Assembly (NCBI GenBank): GCA_018716505.1
Contig: DVJW01000094.1
Location: 1 to 33,379, forward strand
From: Candidatus Faecaligallichristensenella faecipullorum
GTDB lineage: Bacteria > Bacillota > Clostridia > Christensenellales > Aristaeellaceae
Direction: 5' to 3'
DNA length: 33,379 bases
Part shown: positions 31,066 through 33,379 of the stretch, one piece after another
How the letters are laid out: each line of letters opens with the position of its first letter
How positions within the stretch are numbered: position 1 is the stretch's first letter
Made by a program: the position numbers and the translations under genes
Notes under the pieces: generated by a model
What the model was told of the DNA's origin: nothing
The model's database searches: none
Seen by the model: only the letters and a program-made list of their open reading frames with translations

Positions 31066-31733
31066 TTGTCCTTCTCCCCCTCTCGCTCCACAAACTCGCC
31101 GTGTTCAAACTTCCTGTCCTCCGGGCGATGGTTGCCCCGGCTCACGCGCTCCACAATTTCGCCCACCAATTCAGCCAGCAAAACCGCTGTCAAGCCGGAA
31201 ATGACCACCACGTCCAGCGCGCCCGCGCCCCCCAGGCGCAGCACCTGATCCACACCCTGGTTCCAAAGGATCACCGCCTGGGTTATATCGGCCAGCACCA
31301 CGCCCAACACGCCCGCGATAAAGGCGCCGCGCCGGGATCTGCCCATCAGATAGGCAATCACGCCGCCCGCCAGTCCATACAAATAGTTGGGATCAAACCA
31401 GATCTGTTCGGGCTCGGCGGGCATCCAACGCGCAATGAAAAACACCGCAATGGCACTGATAACCGAAGCGGTCAGGGCGCGCACCCGCTCCTTGGCGCTG
31501 TCCGCCTTAATCAAGAGATACACGCACAGTCCAATGGGAATCAACGCGCCTCCGATGTTCAGCCGCACCATATTGCCCAGCGGGATATCCGGAATCCATC
31601 CGCCCACCAGCAGCAGCGCCACAAACAGCAGCGCCTGGCGGTCCGTGAGCCTGAGCTTATCCAGCACCCGCTGGGCCACTCCGCAAAGCACCAATATGCC
31701 CACAATGACCAGCAAAATCAATCCTATCGACAT
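31062..31733 (-). CDS. DUF1614 membrane protein
   Basis: A 223-residue integral membrane protein with about six hydrophobic segments. It matches the DUF1614 pattern (GVAQRVLDKLRLTDRQAL, then DIPLGNMVRLNIGGALIP and LGGAGALDVVVISGLTAVLLAE). The C-terminus is hydrophilic (RPEDRKFEHGEFVE). Function is unknown. Coupling to spoIIP by a 4-bp overlap suggests a sporulation role. The Met at 31731-31733 with GAGGTG upstream is preferred to the Met five codons earlier. Confidence 0.85.
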   Translation of the reverse strand: MSIGLILLVIVGILVLCGVAQRVLDKLRLTDRQALLFVALLLVGGWIPDIPLGNMVRLNIGGALIPIGLCVYLLIKADSAKERVRALTASVISAIAVFFIARWMPAEPEQIWFDPNYLYGLAGGVIAYLMGRSRRGAFIAGVLGVVLADITQAVILWNQGVDQVLRLGGAGALDVVVISGLTAVLLAELVGEIVERVSRGNHRPEDRKFEHGEFVEREGEKDK

Positions 31734-31783
31734 ACTCAAACACCTCATATCGCCGCGCTCATATTCCCGCGGCTGTTTTGGCT

Positions 31784-31812
31784 TAGTATGCCTGAAACGC
31801 GCGCTTTCATAC
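31784..31812 (-). promoter_or_regulatory. Candidate forespore (sigma-G/F-like) promoter of the DUF1614-spoIIP operon
   Basis: Minus strand: GTATG (31808-31812), 17-bp spacer, CATACTA (31784-31790), matching the Bacillus sigma-G pattern GHATR / CATWHTA. The CATACT core also resembles a sigma-E -10, but no sigma-E -35 fits. No sigma-A promoter is visible upstream of this operon. Confidence 0.4.
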
Positions 31813-31825
31813 TCGCCTGAAACGC
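31790..31825 (+). repeat. Two direct repeats upstream of the second galactosidase promoter
   Basis: GCCTGAAACGC occurs at 31790-31800 and 31815-31825, 25 bp apart start to start, ending 10 bp before the -35 box. The first copy is also part of an inverted repeat TGAAA-n7-TTTCA (31793-31809). These are candidate activator or repressor half-sites. Confidence 0.55.
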
Positions 31826-31835
31826 AATTTGGGTA

Positions 31836-31864
31836 TTGACGGCATCGCCATTCCGTTGTATAAA
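31836..31864 (+). promoter_or_regulatory. Sigma-A promoter of the second GH35-like gene
   Basis: TTGACG (31836-31841), 17-bp spacer, TATAAA (31859-31864) preceded by TTG. Predicted start near 31871, giving a 66-nt leader. Confidence 0.72.
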
Positions 31865-31936
31865 AATAAGGTAAAGATTTGACTTGTTTTTAACTCGAGC
31901 ATCCGTCACCCATCGATTTAAGCGGGAGGAATGATT

Positions 31937-33379
31937 ATGGCTTCATTTTCCTTTGATTCCTTAGGCTTTCAAGTGGATGGCCGGGATCAATATCTGGTCT
32001 CCGGGGAGTTCCACTATTTCCGCGTGCCGCGCCAGGATTGGAAGCGCAGAATGCAGCTGTTTAAAGAGGCCGGCGGCAATTGCCTGGCCACCTATGTGCC
32101 CTGGTTGATTCATGAGCCCACCGAGGGGGATATCCGCTTTGGCGACGTGGATAACCGGGATTTGCAGGGTTTTTTGAGGCTGGCTCAGGAAGTGGGCCTC
32201 AAGGTATTGCTTCGGCCCGGCCCTTATCAGTATTCCGAATTGGATAACGCCGGACTGCCGGGCTGGCTGATGGAGCATTATCCTCAGGTTATGGCCATGG
32301 ATATTCAGGGCAAGCCCTTCCATGACGGCTCAGTCTCCTATCTTCATCCCATTTTGCTTCAAAAGGCGCGCGTTTATTATCGCGCCTTCGCCGAGCAGGT
32401 CCGTCCGTTTATGATGGAAAACGGCGGCCCGGTATGCATGCTTCAGGTGGACAACGAGTTGATCGGCATCCATGTCTGGTTTGGCTCGCTAGATTACAAC
32501 CCCGAAACCATGGGCTTTGGCCAGGCGGATGGGCGCTATCCCCGCTATCTGAAAGAGAAGTATACGGATATATCCGCGCTGAACGCGGCCTACGAGAGCA
32601 ATTATCCGGCCTTCGAGCAGGTTATGCCCACTGCCCAGGCGGACCGCACCAGCGCGGCCTCCTGCCGCCGGGTGCGGGACTACCATGAGTTCTATCTTTC
32701 CACCATTGCCGAATACGCCCATCTCCTGGCCTCCTGGCTGCGGGAGGATGGGTTAAACGGCCCCATCTGCCACAACTCGGCCAACCCGAATATGAACTGC
32801 CTGTTCCCCGAGACCGTGGCGTCCATGGACAAGCCCTTCCTGCTGGGCAGCGACCATTATTACACCCTGAATCCCGGTTGGGCCCAGAACAATCCGACGC
32901 CCCAGTACGCGCTGCGGGTGCTGTCCAGCTGCGATACCCTGCGGGCCATGGGCATGCCGCCGGTGGCGCTGGAGCTGCCCGGTGGATCGCCGTCGGATAC
33001 CCCGCCCATCCTGCCGGGCGACCTGCTGGCCTGCTATATGGCCAATCTGGCGCTGGGCCTCAAGGGCGTCAATTACTATGTGTATACCGGCGGTCCCAAC
33101 TTCCCGGACACCGGAACCACCTGTGATATCTACGACTACAACGCCCACGTTCACGCCGACGGCAGCCTGAATGAAACCTACGAATCGCTAAAGACCTTTG
33201 GCAAATTCATGGAAAGCCATGCCTGGATGCAGCGCGCCCACCGGGTGGCCTCGGTGCAGGTGGGCTTCGAATGGAACACCATGCGGTGCGAGGACTATGA
33301 TTTGAAGACCTTGCCCTTTGAAGGCGCGCGGGCCGACCGGTTTACCGAGCGTGGGGTGCTCTATACTTTGATGTGCTCG
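31937..33379 (+). CDS. GH35/GH42-like beta-galactosidase, 3'-truncated by window end
   Basis: An open frame of 481 codons running off the window. It starts like GH35 (SGEFHYFRVP at 22-31, ATYVPWLIHEPTEG at 51-64, LRPGPYQYSELDNAGLPGWL at 92-111). Acid/base is Glu174 in LQVDNELIG; probable nucleophile is Glu346 in PVALELPGG. In between, YLKEKYTDISALNAAYESNY followed by RVRDYHEFYL resembles the GH42 layout. It therefore belongs to clan GH-A, between GH35 and GH42 in appearance. There is no signal peptide. GGGAGGA lies 7 bp before the ATG at 31937; another in-frame ATG at 31931 is too close to it. Substrate likely terminal beta-galactose, unproven. Confidence 0.85.
   Translation, partial: MASFSFDSLGFQVDGRDQYLVSGEFHYFRVPRQDWKRRMQLFKEAGGNCLATYVPWLIHEPTEGDIRFGDVDNRDLQGFLRLAQEVGLKVLLRPGPYQYSELDNAGLPGWLMEHYPQVMAMDIQGKPFHDGSVSYLHPILLQKARVYYRAFAEQVRPFMMENGGPVCMLQVDNELIGIHVWFGSLDYNPETMGFGQADGRYPRYLKEKYTDISALNAAYESNYPAFEQVMPTAQADRTSAASCRRVRDYHEFYLSTIAEYAHLLASWLREDGLNGPICHNSANPNMNCLFPETVASMDKPFLLGSDHYYTLNPGWAQNNPTPQYALRVLSSCDTLRAMGMPPVALELPGGSPSDTPPILPGDLLACYMANLALGLKGVNYYVYTGGPNFPDTGTTCDIYDYNAHVHADGSLNETYESLKTFGKFMESHAWMQRAHRVASVQVGFEWNTMRCEDYDLKTLPFEGARADRFTERGVLYTLMCS

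Overview
The window reads as chromosomal DNA of an anaerobic, spore-forming, GC-rich member of the Clostridia (Firmicutes). The sequence evidence is two sporulation proteins (a YunB-like protein and SpoIIP, the latter in an operon with a DUF1614 membrane protein), strong AGGAGG-type ribosome binding sites, sigma-A promoters with many extended -10 elements, a pyruvate kinase carrying the Gram-positive C-terminal PEP-utiliser domain, and LplB/LplC-type sugar permeases. A gut Christensenellales-like origin fits the gene style, but that placement is inference.

Layout. 1-6489 carries core genes: the 3' end of a secreted CAP/Ig-like protein, glutamate racemase, YebC, YunB and a class A penicillin-binding protein. 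6491-6865 is non-coding: eleven consecutive, mostly perfect hairpins bracketed by ~35-nt inverted repeats. Each inverted repeat is itself an outward-facing terminator. From 6877 to 16032 everything is on the minus strand: a mutY / B12-radical-SAM / unknown operon, a GH125 mannosidase plus LysM protein behind a consensus promoter, and a GNAT / phosphotransferase / TetM-like GTPase operon.

16031-25253 is a carbohydrate locus. A minus-strand ABC importer operon (binding protein, then two permeases; no ATPase) diverges from a plus-strand GH35-GH20 operon across a 492-bp regulatory gap. Another GH35/GH42-like galactosidase begins at 31937 and runs off the window. None of the four glycosidases has a signal peptide. 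The inferred scheme is import of short galactose/HexNAc/mannose-containing oligosaccharides, perhaps from host glycans, followed by cytoplasmic trimming and glycolysis (pyruvate kinase is at 27437).

Between these lie a PadR-DUF1700-DUF4097 operon with a palindromic operator over its own promoter, a small membrane protein, and the DUF1614-spoIIP operon with a candidate sporulation promoter. No tRNA, rRNA, CRISPR array, transposase or integrase was seen. The most unusual object is the hairpin array at 6491-6865.
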